Assembly (NCBI RefSeq): GCF_900177295.1
Contig: NZ_FWZX01000024.1
Coordinates: forward strand, 53,077-117,076
Reading direction: 5' to 3'
Origin: Tistlia consotensis USBA 355
GTDB taxonomy: Bacteria > Pseudomonadota > Alphaproteobacteria > Kiloniellales > DSM-21159
Length of the DNA stretch: 64,000 nucleotides
Part shown: positions 24,640-33,845 of the stretch, piece after piece
Position numbering within the stretch: position 1 is the stretch's first letter
How the letters are laid out: every line of letters starts with the position of its first letter
Program-made: the position numbers and the translations under genes
The notes under the pieces: model-generated
Seen by the model: only the letters and a program-made list of their open reading frames with translations
Database searches by the model: none
What the model was told of the DNA's origin: nothing

Positions 24640-25419
24640 GTGGCATTGTTGGGCAGACTGCAAGGTGGCGCGGCCCGCCACGGCGAAGTGCTGGGCGCCC
24701 GCCCTTGCGTGCCGCCCGGGCTGCGTGTCTATGCGATCGGCGACATCCACGGCCGCCTCGACCTGCTCGAAGCCCTCCACGACAGCATCCGCGCCGACGC
24801 CGAGGCCCACGCCAGCGAGCGCCGCGAGCTCGTCTACCTCGGCGACTACGTCGACCGCGGCAGCGCCTCGAAGCAGGTCATCGACACGCTGATCGAGCAG
24901 CCGCTCGACGGCTTCGAGGCGGTGCATCTGATGGGCAACCACGAGTTCTTCCTGCACCGCTTCCTCGACGATCCGGAGATCGGCGACGTCTGGCTGATGA
25001 ACGGCGGCGAGACCACCCTGCAGAGCTACGGCATCGAGCCCTGGGACGATCCCCCGCACGGCAGGGAGCGGCTCGACTGGCTGTCCGAGCGTTTCAACGA
25101 GGTGCTGCCGGAGTCGCACCGGCGCTTCCTCGACGACCTCAGGCTCAGCTACGAGCTCGGCGACTATCTCTTCGTGCACGCTGGCGTGCGGCCCGGCGTG
25201 CCGCTCGACCAGCAGGACCCCGACGACCTGATCTGGATCCGCGAGCCGTTCCTGCGGTCCGAGGGGGGCTTCGGCAAGCTGGTCGTCCACGGCCACACGC
25301 CGGACGTCAATCCCGTCCAGCGGAGCAACCGGATCTGCGTCGACACCGGCGCCTGCTACGGCGGTCGCCTGACCGCCCTGGTGCTGCAGGCCGATGGGCG
25401 CGACTTCCTCCAGGCTTGA
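24640..25419 (+). CDS. Metallophosphoesterase (PPP-family serine/threonine phosphatase-like)
   Basis: Protein of 259 residues with the complete PPP metallophosphoesterase signature: GDIHG at 34-38, GDYVDRG at about 68-74, GNHE about 30 residues later, then a histidine in LFVHAG and GHTPD. These residues bind the two metal ions. It resembles bacterial PrpA/PrpB-like or Ap4A-hydrolase-like phosphatases. The start is GTG 24640 after TGAGGAGG. It overlaps the nucleotidyltransferase gene by 26 bases, so the pair is co-transcribed and may be functionally linked. A phosphatase beside a nucleotidyltransferase that belongs with a kinase-like gene suggests a reversible modification system, which is inference. 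Confidence 0.9.
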   Translation: MALLGRLQGGAARHGEVLGARPCVPPGLRVYAIGDIHGRLDLLEALHDSIRADAEAHASERRELVYLGDYVDRGSASKQVIDTLIEQPLDGFEAVHLMGNHEFFLHRFLDDPEIGDVWLMNGGETTLQSYGIEPWDDPPHGRERLDWLSERFNEVLPESHRRFLDDLRLSYELGDYLFVHAGVRPGVPLDQQDPDDLIWIREPFLRSEGGFGKLVVHGHTPDVNPVQRSNRICVDTGACYGGRLTALVLQADGRDFLQA

Positions 25420-26467
25420 CCCGGCGGCCAGGGCCGCCGGCCTGGCGGTCTGGCGGCGCATCGCGACCGGCCGGGACGGGGCGCCGCTGGCGCCCGGAGC
25501 GGGGGAGCGGCTGGCCGCCTTCACCGGCGCGGCGGCGGCCGGCTGGCTGCTCGGCCCGGCCGGCGGCCTGGATGCCGGGGCGGTCGAGCGCAGCCGGCTG
25601 TTCAACCGCTTCGCCCGCGCCCGGCGCGAGGCCTGCCTGGCGACGATCCTGGCGGCCGGCATCCCGGTGGTCGCGCTGAAGGGCTTCGCCTCGGCCTTCC
25701 AGCTCTATCCCGACCCCGACCTCCGGGTGATGGGCGACCTCGACCTGCTGGTCCGCCCGGCCGAGCGGGACCGGCTGATCGCGCTGCTGGCGGCCGAGGG
25801 CTTCGCCTTCCAGGTCACGCCGACCGGCCCCTGGGGCTTCACCTCGACCTCCAGCTACCAGCCCTTCGTCTCGGCCGACGGCTCGGTCAACCTGGACATC
25901 CACGTCGCGCCCGACTGCGCGCCGGTGCCGGCGTCGCTGTCGGTCGAGGCGGTCTTCGCAGAGGCCCGCCCGCTGCCGGGCTGCCGGCTCGCCGTGCCGG
26001 GACCTTCACCGACCCACGCCTTCCTGCTGTTCGCCAGCAACGCCGCCAAGGACAAGTTCGGCCGCTGGTCGGTCAAGAAGGCGGTCGACGCCCTGCTGCT
26101 GCTGCGCCGGGAGCGCGCCGGCGAGCTGGCCGTCGACTGGCCCTGGCTCGCCGAGACGGCCCGACGGGGGCGCTACCTGAAGCCGCTCCGGGTCTTCCTG
26201 GCGCTGCTCGCCCGCTGCGGCGCCGACGTCTCGGCGCTGCCGCCCGAGCTGAGCAGGCCGCCTGCCGGCCTGGCCGGCCGCGAGCTGGAGCGGGTGGTCG
26301 ACGACTGGGCGGACTTCTTCGAGCGTGGCGAGAGCTTCGGCGACTACCTGCGCCGGGAGCTGCTGCTGACCGCGGAGCCTTCGGTGATGCTGGCCAACAA
26401 CTGGGCGCGCCTCAAGGGCCTGGTCCGGCCGCGCAGCGGCCTGCCCGAGGGCTACCGGGCGGGTTGA
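25394..26467 (+). CDS. Nucleotidyltransferase family protein (PF14907-like)
   Basis: Cytosolic protein of 357 residues of the PF14907 nucleotidyltransferase family. The catalytic region is [29 protein letters not shown], with the aspartates of the D-x-D metal site, then LDIHVAPD. The C-terminal half is helical. In several bacteria this family goes with an HprK-related kinase and a PqqD-like protein; both are present in the window at 6547-7718. In paeninodin-type lasso clusters a homologue modifies a phosphorylated peptide. No precursor gene was identified beside it. It overlaps the phosphatase gene (ATG inside its last nine codons). Confidence 0.8.
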   Translation: MGATSSRLDPAARAAGLAVWRRIATGRDGAPLAPGAGERLAAFTGAAAAGWLLGPAGGLDAGAVERSRLFNRFARARREACLATILAAGIPVVALKGFASAFQLYPDPDLRVMGDLDLLVRPAERDRLIALLAAEGFAFQVTPTGPWGFTSTSSYQPFVSADGSVNLDIHVAPDCAPVPASLSVEAVFAEARPLPGCRLAVPGPSPTHAFLLFASNAAKDKFGRWSVKKAVDALLLLRRERAGELAVDWPWLAETARRGRYLKPLRVFLALLARCGADVSALPPELSRPPAGLAGRELERVVDDWADFFERGESFGDYLRRELLLTAEPSVMLANNWARLKGLVRPRSGLPEGYRAG

Positions 26468-26568
26468 CGCACCGCGCCGCGGCGCGGCCGGCAGTCGCCA
26501 CTGCCCTCTTGCCTCCGGCCGTGCTATGGCCAGGGTGCACTGCGGCGAGGGAAGGCGGGGGCAGGGGC

Positions 26569-27513
26569 ATGCTGAGACGGAAGGTTCTGGTCACCGGCGG
26601 AGCCGGGTTCCTTGGCTCGCACCTCTGCGAGCGCCTGTTGCAGGACGGCTGCGACGTGATCTGCGTCGACAACTTCTTCACCGGCCGCAAGGAGAACATC
26701 GCCCACCTGATGGGCAATCCCTACTTCGAGATGCTGCGTCACGACGTGACCTTCCCGCTCTATCTCGAGGTCGAGGAGATCTACAACCTGGCCTGCCCGG
26801 CCTCGCCGGTGCACTACCAGTTCGATCCCGTGCAGACGACCAAGACCTCGGTGCACGGCGCGATCAACATGCTGGGCCTGGCGCGCCGCACCAAGGCGAA
26901 GATCTTCCAGGCCTCGACCTCGGAGGTCTACGGCGACCCGGAGATCCATCCGCAGACCGAGGACTACCGCGGCAACGTCAATCCGATCGGGCCGCGCGCC
27001 TGCTACGACGAGGGCAAGCGCTGCGCCGAGACGCTGTTCTTCGACTATTACCGCCAGCACCGCCTCAATATCCGCGTCGCCCGGATCTTCAACACCTACG
27101 GCCCGCGCATGCATCCCAACGACGGGCGGGTGGTCTCGAACTTCATCGTCCAGGCGCTCAAGGGCGAGCCGATCACGATCTACGGCGACGGCAGCCAGAC
27201 CCGCTCCTTCTGCTACGTCGACGACCTGATCGAGGCCTTCCTCAGGCTGATGGCCGCGCCCGACGAGGTCACCGGCCCGATCAACCTCGGCAATCCCGCC
27301 GAGTTCACGATCCGCGAGCTGGCCGAGAAGGTCATCGCCATGACCGGCGGTGGCTCCCAGCTGATCTTCAAGCCGCTGCCCGAGGACGATCCCAAGCAGC
27401 GCCAGCCGAACATCGCCCAGGCCCGCGACCGCCTCGGCTGGGCGCCCTCCGTGCCGCTCGACGAGGGCCTGGAGCGGACCATCGCCTATTTCCGCAGGTT
27501 GCTCGACTCCTGA
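26569..27513 (+). CDS. uxs: UDP-glucuronate decarboxylase (UDP-xylose synthase)
   Basis: Short-chain dehydrogenase of 314 residues that turns UDP-glucuronate into UDP-xylose in the cytoplasm. It has the NAD-binding [11 protein letters not shown], the catalytic STSEVYGDP, the YDEGKR (Tyr/Lys) motif and the FNTYGPRM and GDGSQTRSF segments characteristic of the UXS group. ATG 26569 follows GGCAGGGG and gives the standard start [11 protein letters not shown]; the longer frame upstream is not supported. UDP-xylose would be a donor for one of the glycosyltransferases here. No UDP-glucose dehydrogenase is in the window, so the substrate is made elsewhere. Confidence 0.93.
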   Translation: MLRRKVLVTGGAGFLGSHLCERLLQDGCDVICVDNFFTGRKENIAHLMGNPYFEMLRHDVTFPLYLEVEEIYNLACPASPVHYQFDPVQTTKTSVHGAINMLGLARRTKAKIFQASTSEVYGDPEIHPQTEDYRGNVNPIGPRACYDEGKRCAETLFFDYYRQHRLNIRVARIFNTYGPRMHPNDGRVVSNFIVQALKGEPITIYGDGSQTRSFCYVDDLIEAFLRLMAAPDEVTGPINLGNPAEFTIRELAEKVIAMTGGGSQLIFKPLPEDDPKQRQPNIAQARDRLGWAPSVPLDEGLERTIAYFRRLLDS

Positions 27514-27532
27514 GGCCCGCCGCCGCCGCGCG

Positions 27533-28975
27533 TCAGCGCGGGCGGTGCTGGGACGGTCGCAGCGGGCCCTGATCGCGCAGCAGCACCGGCTGGCGGCGCA
27601 GCGAGGCCAGGAAGGGGTGCTGCGGGGCGCCCTGCGGGGCTGCCGCCGACGCGGTCAGGTAGGGCAGCTTGAGCAGCAGGCCGGCGAAGACCCAGAAGTA
27701 GACGTTGACCGGGTCGAGATCGAGCGCCCAGGACTTGCCGCCGGTGACGCCGACCAGCGTCAGGAACCCCAGCATCGCCGCGGCGCCCGAGCGCGTCGGC
27801 TGGCCGGCGCACAGGCGGAAGCGGCGGAAGCAGGCGACCAGCAGGGTCGCGAACATGACCAGCATGACCATCAGGCCGGGCACGCCGAACTCGATGATCG
27901 TCTTGGCGAAGTAGTTCTCCGAGACCGGCAGCTGCACCGATTCCGGCACGACGTGGCGTGCCGGGATCGAGGCCATGCCGGTGCCGAGGCCGAGCGGATA
28001 CTTGCCGGCCATGGTGAAGATATCGGCGACCGCGACGTTCTCGCCGTAGACGCCGGCGAGGTGGCTGACGCCGCTGAACAGCTTGAGCAGGTCCAGGCCG
28101 GCCATGTCGAGCACGAAGAGCGCCAGCGGCGGGGCGAACAGCAGGCCGGCCATCAGGCCGGACAGGCGGCCGTCGAGCAGCAGGATCAGCATGACCAGCA
28201 GCGGCAGGAAGACGAACATCGAGCGCGAGCCGGACAGCAGCGAGGCGGCGATCACGGTGTAGAAGCCGACCTTGCCGAGCAGGCGCCAGAAGCGCGCGGG
28301 ATCGCTGAAGGCGACCGCGTAGCTCGGCACGATCATCGACAGGGTGAACCAGCCGTACTGCGCCGGGAAGGTGAAGGTCGAGTTGATCCGGTAGAAGGTG
28401 CCGCCGTAGTCGAAGCGCGCGAAGCCCTGGGTCGCCGGCTCGGCGGCGGCGCCGTAGATGGCCTTCATCGTGGTGACGTAACCGAACACGCCGCTCAGGC
28501 CCCAGCACAGCAGGCCGAAGGCGCAGGCCGGCACCCCGACCAGCAGCATGATGCGCATCAGGCGGACGTGGTCGCGGTAGTCGTCGCTGAAGCCCGCCGC
28601 CACGAACATCAGCGGGATGTACATCAGCGTCACCTTGATGCCGATGATCGCCACCGGCAGCGAGTAGAGGCCCGGATTGGCCGACTGGGCGACGACGATG
28701 AAGGCGAAGAGAGCGATCGCCAGGGTCACCGGCGGCGGCACCGGCGCCCGGTCGAGCGCGGCCCGGCCCTGCAGGAAGAAGGCGAGCATGCAGGGAATCG
28801 CGAAGAACAGATCCTTGAACAGCAGCGGGTAGGCCGCCGGGTAGAGCTGCAGCGACACCATGCCGGCGTAGGGCACGTAGACCAGCAGGCCCGTGAAGCC
28901 CCAACGCCAGCGCAGGGCGCAGAACAGCACCAGCGGCAGGGCCAGCAGGCCGGCGAGCAGGAGCAGCGGTTGCAT
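27533..28975 (-). CDS. O-antigen ligase/polymerase-like membrane protein (Wzy candidate)
   Basis: Polytopic protein of 480 residues with about 11-12 hydrophobic helices and large periplasmic loops. It shows the family elements LLSGSRSMFVFLPLLVM and LGLGTGMASIPARHV, with SENYFAKTIIEFGVPGLMVML in the place of the usual HN-x-(Y/F) region; here the conserved histidine is replaced by Glu-Asn. It lies between uxs (convergent) and the glycosyltransferase operon, in the same direction as the latter with a 121-base gap (28976-29096), in which no clear signal was found. It is the second protein of this superfamily in the locus, so it may be the polymerase while the other is a ligase-type enzyme. Confidence 0.8.
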   Translation of the reverse strand: MQPLLLLAGLLALPLVLFCALRWRWGFTGLLVYVPYAGMVSLQLYPAAYPLLFKDLFFAIPCMLAFFLQGRAALDRAPVPPPVTLAIALFAFIVVAQSANPGLYSLPVAIIGIKVTLMYIPLMFVAAGFSDDYRDHVRLMRIMLLVGVPACAFGLLCWGLSGVFGYVTTMKAIYGAAAEPATQGFARFDYGGTFYRINSTFTFPAQYGWFTLSMIVPSYAVAFSDPARFWRLLGKVGFYTVIAASLLSGSRSMFVFLPLLVMLILLLDGRLSGLMAGLLFAPPLALFVLDMAGLDLLKLFSGVSHLAGVYGENVAVADIFTMAGKYPLGLGTGMASIPARHVVPESVQLPVSENYFAKTIIEFGVPGLMVMLVMFATLLVACFRRFRLCAGQPTRSGAAAMLGFLTLVGVTGGKSWALDLDPVNVYFWVFAGLLLKLPYLTASAAAPQGAPQHPFLASLRRQPVLLRDQGPLRPSQHRPR

Positions 28976-29096
28976 GGCTTCGGGTGATGCCTAGGACGGA
29001 GCCAACCTAGAGCAGTTCTTCCGGCGTGGGAATCACCTGGGGCTTTTCCTGCCCCGGTTCCATGGCCCGTTTCGACGCGCGCAGGGCCCGCCGGGC

Positions 29097-30344
29097 TCAG
29101 CGGCCGGTCAGGTCGAGCGGCTCCGCGCCGGCGGGCAGCGCCCCGGCGAGCAGCTCGCGATAGAGCCAGCCGAGGCGGCGGGCGTGGTCTGCCCAGCCGA
29201 AGGCCTCGGCGCGCCGCCGGGCCGCCGGCCGCAGCGCGGCGAGCCCGGCGCGGTCGGCGGCCAGCGCGCGCAGGGCCGCGGCCAGCGCGTCGGGATCGCC
29301 GGACGGCACCACGCGGCCCTCGAGCCCGTCGCGCACCACCGAGCGGCAGCCCTCCGTCAGCAGGCAGGGCAGGCCGCAGGCCAGGGCCTCGAGCACGGCC
29401 ATCGGGCCGCCCTCGATCGGCGAGCTCAGGACGAAGAGGTCGGCGCCGCCGAGCAGCCCGGTCAGGCGGTCGTGGCCGAGCACGCCGAGCGCCGTCACGC
29501 CCGGCGGCGCGTCCGCCAGCAGGCGCTCGGCGAGCGGATCGCCGGTCGGGCCGACCAGCAGCAGCTCGCCGTCCGGCAACGCGGCCCGGCGCCAGGCCTC
29601 GAGCAGCAGCGGCGTGCCCTTGTCGAGGCTCGGGCGTCCGACCGAGACGACGCGCAGGCCGGCCCCGCCCGCCGTTCCGGCTCCACCCGCGCCGGTCGCC
29701 GGGCGGAAGCGCTCCAGGTCGACGCCGAGCGGCAGCAGCACCATGCGTCCGCGCGGCACGCCGTGGGCGGCCAGGAATTCGACGACCTGCGGCGCCTGCA
29801 CGACGATGCGGTCGGCGAGCTCGAGCTCGGCACGCATGCGCGAGGAGGGCTCGGCCGGGCGCGCCGGCTGGCCGAGCCGCTCCGCTTCGGCCGCCAGCAG
29901 CGCCTCGCGCCAGGGCGGCGCCGTGACCTCCAGCAGGGTCGCCGCACCCCGTTTCCGGGCGACCGCGAGGGAATCGCGGCAGGAATTGACCGCGCCGTGG
30001 AACAGCGCGCCGGCCGGCAGGTGCCGGGCCAGCCAGCGCGCCGCCAGGCGGTCGTGCAGCGCGTCGCCGAGCAGCGGCGAGCCCTGCAGCCGGTACGCCA
30101 GCTCCGGCAGCGGGCCCGAGACCGAGACCACGACGCGGTCGTCGAGGCCGGGCTGGCGCCGCCGCGCCAGCGTCGCGGCGAGCCCGGGCCGGCGCGCCAG
30201 CCAGCGCCAGGGCCAGCGGTCCGGCCGGTAGTAGAGGCCGGTCAGGAAGCGCGTCTCCAGCCCGGCCAGCTGGGCCGCCAGCGGCAGGCGGTAGACGAAG
30301 CCCTGGCGTGCCGGATGGCTGACGACGACCTGCGGCGCGGTCAT
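29097..30344 (-). CDS. Glycosyltransferase, GT4-like
   Basis: Cytosolic GT-B enzyme of 415 residues, retaining GT4 type. The C-terminal donor half has VVSVGRPSLDKGTPLLLEAW, LLLVGPTGDP, LGVLGHDRLTGLLGGADLFVLSSPIEGGPMAVLEALACGLP, where the E-x7-E-like region contacts the nucleotide sugar, and CRSVVRDGLEG. The start at 30344 makes an ATGA overlap with the next-upstream gene; the much longer open frame is antisense-like noise. Last gene of a five-gene minus-strand operon in which every junction is a 4-base overlap. The sugar and linkage cannot be read from sequence. Confidence 0.88.
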   Translation of the reverse strand: MTAPQVVVSHPARQGFVYRLPLAAQLAGLETRFLTGLYYRPDRWPWRWLARRPGLAATLARRRQPGLDDRVVVSVSGPLPELAYRLQGSPLLGDALHDRLAARWLARHLPAGALFHGAVNSCRDSLAVARKRGAATLLEVTAPPWREALLAAEAERLGQPARPAEPSSRMRAELELADRIVVQAPQVVEFLAAHGVPRGRMVLLPLGVDLERFRPATGAGGAGTAGGAGLRVVSVGRPSLDKGTPLLLEAWRRAALPDGELLLVGPTGDPLAERLLADAPPGVTALGVLGHDRLTGLLGGADLFVLSSPIEGGPMAVLEALACGLPCLLTEGCRSVVRDGLEGRVVPSGDPDALAAALRALAADRAGLAALRPAARRRAEAFGWADHARRLGWLYRELLAGALPAGAEPLDLTGR

Positions 30345-31384
30345 CGCGGGATCGCTCCGGCCCGCCCGCGTCCGGCGAGGGCGGCGGCGAAGATCGCCTC
30401 GTAGCGGTCGGTCACGGCGGCGGCGGTGAACCGGGCGAGATGGCCGGGCGCCGCCGCCCGCAGGGCCTCCTGGCGAGCCGGATCGGCGAGCAGGCCGGCC
30501 AAGGTCGCGGCCAGGGCGGCGCCGTCGTTGTTCGGGAAGGTCAGGCCCGCCGATCCGATCGCCTCGGCCAGCCCGCCGGCGGCCGAGCCGACGACGACGC
30601 AGCCGCAGGCCAGCCCCTCCAGGGCAACGATGCCGAAGGGCTCGGCCCAGCGTGACGGCACGACCAGGATTCGGCAGCGGTTGAGCTGCTCGACCAGGGC
30701 CGCGTCGCGGTGGGCGCCGGCGAAGACGACGCGCCCGGCCAGGCCGAGCGCCTCGATGCGGACCCGCAGCGCCGGTTCCTCCGGCCCGCTGCCGACGACC
30801 AGGAGGCGCGGGCTGCCGGGCAGCCCGGCCAGGGCCTCGATCAGCAGGTCGCAGCCCTTGTCGGAGACCAGCCGGCCGGCGAAGCCCAGCTCGAACTCCC
30901 GCGTCGCGCCGGGCAGCGGCCGGAACAGCGAGTCGCGGTAGGGGTTGGGCACGACGACCGAGGCGACCGGCAGGTCGGCGGCGACCGGCCGGCTGATCGC
31001 GATGTTGGTGGCGTGGCGGACCGCCAGCAGCTTCAGCCACTTGGCCGGGCGTGGCGGCGCCGCCTTGGGATAGAGCTCGCCCTGGTGGGTGATGACCCAG
31101 GGCCGTCGCAGCGCCAGCAGCGGCCAGCCGTAGCGCAGGGAGATGTTGTTGTGCCAGACCAGCTCGGCCCGGCGCACCAGTGCGACCAGCTCGGCGGCGC
31201 CCGGCCGGCGCACCACCGGATAGGCGAAGCGCCGGGCGTCGTCGCAGTCCGGCCCGGGCGCCGTGCCGGTGAGCAGCGTGATCTCGTGGCCGCGCGCCGC
31301 CAGCTCGCCGGCGATCGTTTGGCTGGCGACCTCGAGGCCGCCGATCGAGGGGTGGAAGTGGAAGGAGCTGACCAGGATCCTCAC
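30341..31384 (-). CDS. Glycosyltransferase, GT4-like
   Basis: GT4-type enzyme of 347 residues starting at GTG 31384, whose GTGA overlaps the stop of the GT9 gene. Acceptor half: MRILVSSFHFHPSIGGLEVASQTIAGELAARGHEITLLT, with the glycine-rich loop near the N-terminus. Donor half: LGFAGRLVSDKGCDLLIEAL, LLVVGSGPEE, FAGAHRDAALVEQLNRCRILVVPSRWAEPFGIVALEGLACG, which is the diagnostic SxxxEPFG-x4-E block. Its stop overlaps the next start (ATGA at 30341-30344). Together with its neighbours it extends the repeat unit of the exopolysaccharide. Confidence 0.9.
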   Translation of the reverse strand: MRILVSSFHFHPSIGGLEVASQTIAGELAARGHEITLLTGTAPGPDCDDARRFAYPVVRRPGAAELVALVRRAELVWHNNISLRYGWPLLALRRPWVITHQGELYPKAAPPRPAKWLKLLAVRHATNIAISRPVAADLPVASVVVPNPYRDSLFRPLPGATREFELGFAGRLVSDKGCDLLIEALAGLPGSPRLLVVGSGPEEPALRVRIEALGLAGRVVFAGAHRDAALVEQLNRCRILVVPSRWAEPFGIVALEGLACGCVVVGSAAGGLAEAIGSAGLTFPNNDGAALAATLAGLLADPARQEALRAAAPGHLARFTAAAVTDRYEAIFAAALAGRGRAGAIPR

Positions 31385-32565
31385 GGTGCGGCTCCCTCGC
31401 CGGCGGCCGCGGGACGCGCCAGCGCGCGCGCGGCTTCCGCGACCGTCCCGACCGCGAGATCGTCGAGGCAGGGCGGCGTCTCGCCTCGCCGCTCCGGCGG
31501 CAGCAGCCGGCAGACGGAGGCGAAGCAGGGCACGCAGGGCAGGTCGGTTCTGAGCACGCGGTTGCGGCGCCCGGCGTCGCCGGCGTAGCCGAAGGCCCAC
31601 CAGGCGGTCGGCCCGAACAGCCCGAGGGTCGCCTGGCCCAGGGCCGCCGCGGCGTGCAGCAGGCCGGTGTCGTTGCCGACGACGAGGGCCGCCTGCGACA
31701 GGACGGCCAGCGAGCGGCGCAGCGTCAGCTCGCCGGCGGCGAAGCGCAGCGGCGCCGACGCGAAGGCTGGTGCCAGCGTCCGCTCGGCCGGCCCGCCGAG
31801 CACCACGACCGGGCGGCCGTCCTCGGCCAGCGCCTCGGCCAGCTCGGCATAGCGGCCGGCCGGCCAGAGCTTGATCGGATCGGTGCCGCAGGGCAGCAGC
31901 ACCGCCGGTCCGGCGGCCACGACCGGCGCGCTCAGCCAGGCCTCGGCCTCGGCCCGCTCGGCGTCGGTGACGCGCAGCAGCGGCGGCTCGGCCGGCAACG
32001 CCGGCTGGCCGAGGAAGCCGCGCAGCAGGTCGTGGAACAGCTCGTTGAGGTGGCGCCCGACGTTGCGGCCGGCCAGGGGATGGTCGCCGACGTAGAGCGG
32101 CACCGGGTGGCTCAGCCGGAAGCCGAAGCCGCGGCCGTTGACGTCGTGGCCGGCGCGCCAGCGCGCCGGCACGCCGCCGGCCAGCAGCAGGGTCGGCAGG
32201 TCGTTGTGCAGGAACAGCAGCAGGTCGACGCCGGGGGCCGTCGCCTCGGCCAGCTGCCGCCGGCAGGCCCGGAAGGCGGCGAGGTCGCGGCCGAAGGGCC
32301 GGGGCTCGACGACCGCCAGCCTGTCGATCGCCGGATGGTGCGCCAGCAGCGGCGCTGCCGCGGCGCCGGTGACGAAGACGATCTCCGCCTCGGGCCAGCG
32401 GCGCCGGACGCTCTGCGCCAGCCCGGTCGCGACGACGACGTCGCCGAGGCCGCCGAAGCGGACGATGGCGACGCGCCGGGGCGTCGCCTGCGGCTGCGGG
32501 CCCGGCCGGCGGACGCGCAACAGCGCCAGCAGCGCCAGCACCAGGCCGCTGAGCCGGCGCCTCAC
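31381..32565 (-). CDS. Heptosyltransferase-like glycosyltransferase (GT9)
   Basis: GT9-family protein of 394 residues, related to WaaC/WaaF ADP-heptose transferases. Features: VAIVRFGGLGDVVVATGLAQSVRRRWP at the N-terminus, AVLLPCGTDPIKLWPAGRYAELAEAL, VLGGPAE, VVGNDTGLLHAAAALGQATLGLFGPT (the nucleotide-sugar site), then PCVPCFASVCRL with several cysteines. The heptose genes gmhA and hldE at 44914-47018 support ADP-heptose as donor. An N-terminal basic/hydrophobic stretch may tether it to the membrane. It starts at GTG 32565, overlapping the upstream stop. Confidence 0.88.
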   Translation of the reverse strand: MRRRLSGLVLALLALLRVRRPGPQPQATPRRVAIVRFGGLGDVVVATGLAQSVRRRWPEAEIVFVTGAAAAPLLAHHPAIDRLAVVEPRPFGRDLAAFRACRRQLAEATAPGVDLLLFLHNDLPTLLLAGGVPARWRAGHDVNGRGFGFRLSHPVPLYVGDHPLAGRNVGRHLNELFHDLLRGFLGQPALPAEPPLLRVTDAERAEAEAWLSAPVVAAGPAVLLPCGTDPIKLWPAGRYAELAEALAEDGRPVVVLGGPAERTLAPAFASAPLRFAAGELTLRRSLAVLSQAALVVGNDTGLLHAAAALGQATLGLFGPTAWWAFGYAGDAGRRNRVLRTDLPCVPCFASVCRLLPPERRGETPPCLDDLAVGTVAEAARALARPAAAGEGAAP

Positions 32566-33845
32566 GACGCCTCTCCCCGCGGCCCGAGGCCGAGGGCGGC
32601 CCGCAGGCCGGCGACGTCGGCCTCGAAGTCCCAGGCCGAGACGCGTGCGAGGGCCTGGCGGCCCAGCGCGGCGGCCCGCTCCGGGTCGGCCAGCACCTGC
32701 TCCAGCGCGCCGCGCAGCGCGGCGATGTCGCCGACCGGGAAGACGACGCCCGTCTCGGGCCGGCCGCGGCGGGGCGAGATCAGGTCGTGGGCGGCCGCGA
32801 CCTGGTCGCTGGCGATCACCGCCGTGCCGGCGTTCATCGCCTCGTTGACGACCAGGCCCCAGGGCTCGTGCTCGCTCGGCAGCACGAAGACCTCGGCCAG
32901 CTCGTAGAAGGCCGGCAGCTCGGCCTGGTTGCGGAAGCCGAGGAAGCGCACCGACCCGGCGGCGCCCGCTTCGGCGACCCGTGCCTCCAGCGTCGCGCGC
33001 AGCTCGCCGTCGCCGACGATCAGCAGCAGCGGCCGCCGCGCCGCCGCCGCCCCGCCGAGCCCGAGGAAGGCCTCCAGCAGGTCGCCGGCGCGCTTGCGCG
33101 CCATCAGCTTCGAGGCATAGAGCACGACCGGCCGGTCGGGCGGCAGCCCGAGCTCCTGCCGGAACGCGTCGCGCCGTGCCGCCGCGGCCCCGGCCAGCGC
33201 CTGGAAGCGGGCATTGTCGACCGCGTAGGGCATGTCGAAGATCCGCTCCTCGGCGACGCCGAGCGCGCGCCAGTAGGCGCGGTTCAGGCTGCCGATCGCC
33301 AGGTAGCGGTCGACCAGCGGCCTGAGGCCGGCGAAGAAGCCGGCGCGCAGCAGCCGCTTGGCGCCGCCGCGCCGGGTCGAGATCGCCGTCGCCTCGTCAC
33401 GCAGCAGGGTGGTCAGGCCGAGCGCCCGGGCGGCGAGCAGCGACCAGACGTGGAACGGCCGGGCGTAGCCGTGCACCCAGAGCGCCTGGAAGCCGCCCCG
33501 CCTGAGCCGTCGCGCCAGGCCATGGCTCCAGGGCCGCAGGATGCCGAGGTCGCGGCGCTCGCCCAGGCAGGGCAGGAACTCGTGGCGATAGCCCTCGAGC
33601 AGCGGCACGTCCCACGTCACCTCGCGGCCGAAGCCGGGGTCCCGGAACGCGCCGAGCGACAGCTCGCTGGCGAAGAAGGCGGTCAGCTCGATGTCGGGCT
33701 CACAGGCGATGCGGGCCAGCAGCGGCGCCTGGTACTGGATCGGGTGGGTGACCAGGTAGGCGAGCCTCACGGCCGAGGGTGTCGCGTCGGGTGATCTCAC
33801 GGCAGGCGATTTCACGGCAGGCGATCTCACGGCAGGCGATCTCAC
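32562..33845 (-). CDS. Glycosyltransferase, GT4-like, with repeated start region
   Basis: GT4-type enzyme, 427 residues from GTG 33845 or 402 from GTG 33770. The protein proper begins VRLAYLVTHPIQYQAPLLARI, a common start for this family. Donor half: VVLYASKLMARKRAGDLLEAF, LLIVGDGELRATLE, RFLGFRNQAELPAFYELAEVFVLPSEHEPWGLVVNEAMNAGTAVIAS. Ahead of it are four or five 15-base units, four of which begin with GTG, giving repeated V(R/K)SPx pentapeptides. The first GTG overlaps the methyltransferase stop. GTG 33770 matches the family start best, so the repeat probably copied the coupled start region. Confidence 0.88.
   Translation of the reverse strand: MRSPAVRSPAVKSPAVRSPDATPSAVRLAYLVTHPIQYQAPLLARIACEPDIELTAFFASELSLGAFRDPGFGREVTWDVPLLEGYRHEFLPCLGERRDLGILRPWSHGLARRLRRGGFQALWVHGYARPFHVWSLLAARALGLTTLLRDEATAISTRRGGAKRLLRAGFFAGLRPLVDRYLAIGSLNRAYWRALGVAEERIFDMPYAVDNARFQALAGAAAARRDAFRQELGLPPDRPVVLYASKLMARKRAGDLLEAFLGLGGAAAARRPLLLIVGDGELRATLEARVAEAGAAGSVRFLGFRNQAELPAFYELAEVFVLPSEHEPWGLVVNEAMNAGTAVIASDQVAAAHDLISPRRGRPETGVVFPVGDIAALRGALEQVLADPERAAALGRQALARVSAWDFEADVAGLRAALGLGPRGEAS
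33768..33845 (-). repeat. 15-bp tandem repeat of the stop/start junction
   Basis: On the minus strand the unit GTGAGATCGCCTGCC occurs at 33845-33831 and 33830-33816. A one-base variant (GTGAAATCGCCTGCC) follows at 33815-33801, then a diverged unit beginning GTGAGATCA at 33800-33786 and a fifth stretch ending just before GTG 33770. The first four units each offer an in-frame GTG, and each contains a TGA in the frame of the upstream methyltransferase. Copy number changes would stay in frame. Confidence 0.8.

Noticed and set aside
33768..33845. Short direct repeats as a CRISPR array
   Set aside because: The 15-base units have no spacers, lie inside a coding start region and have no cas genes.
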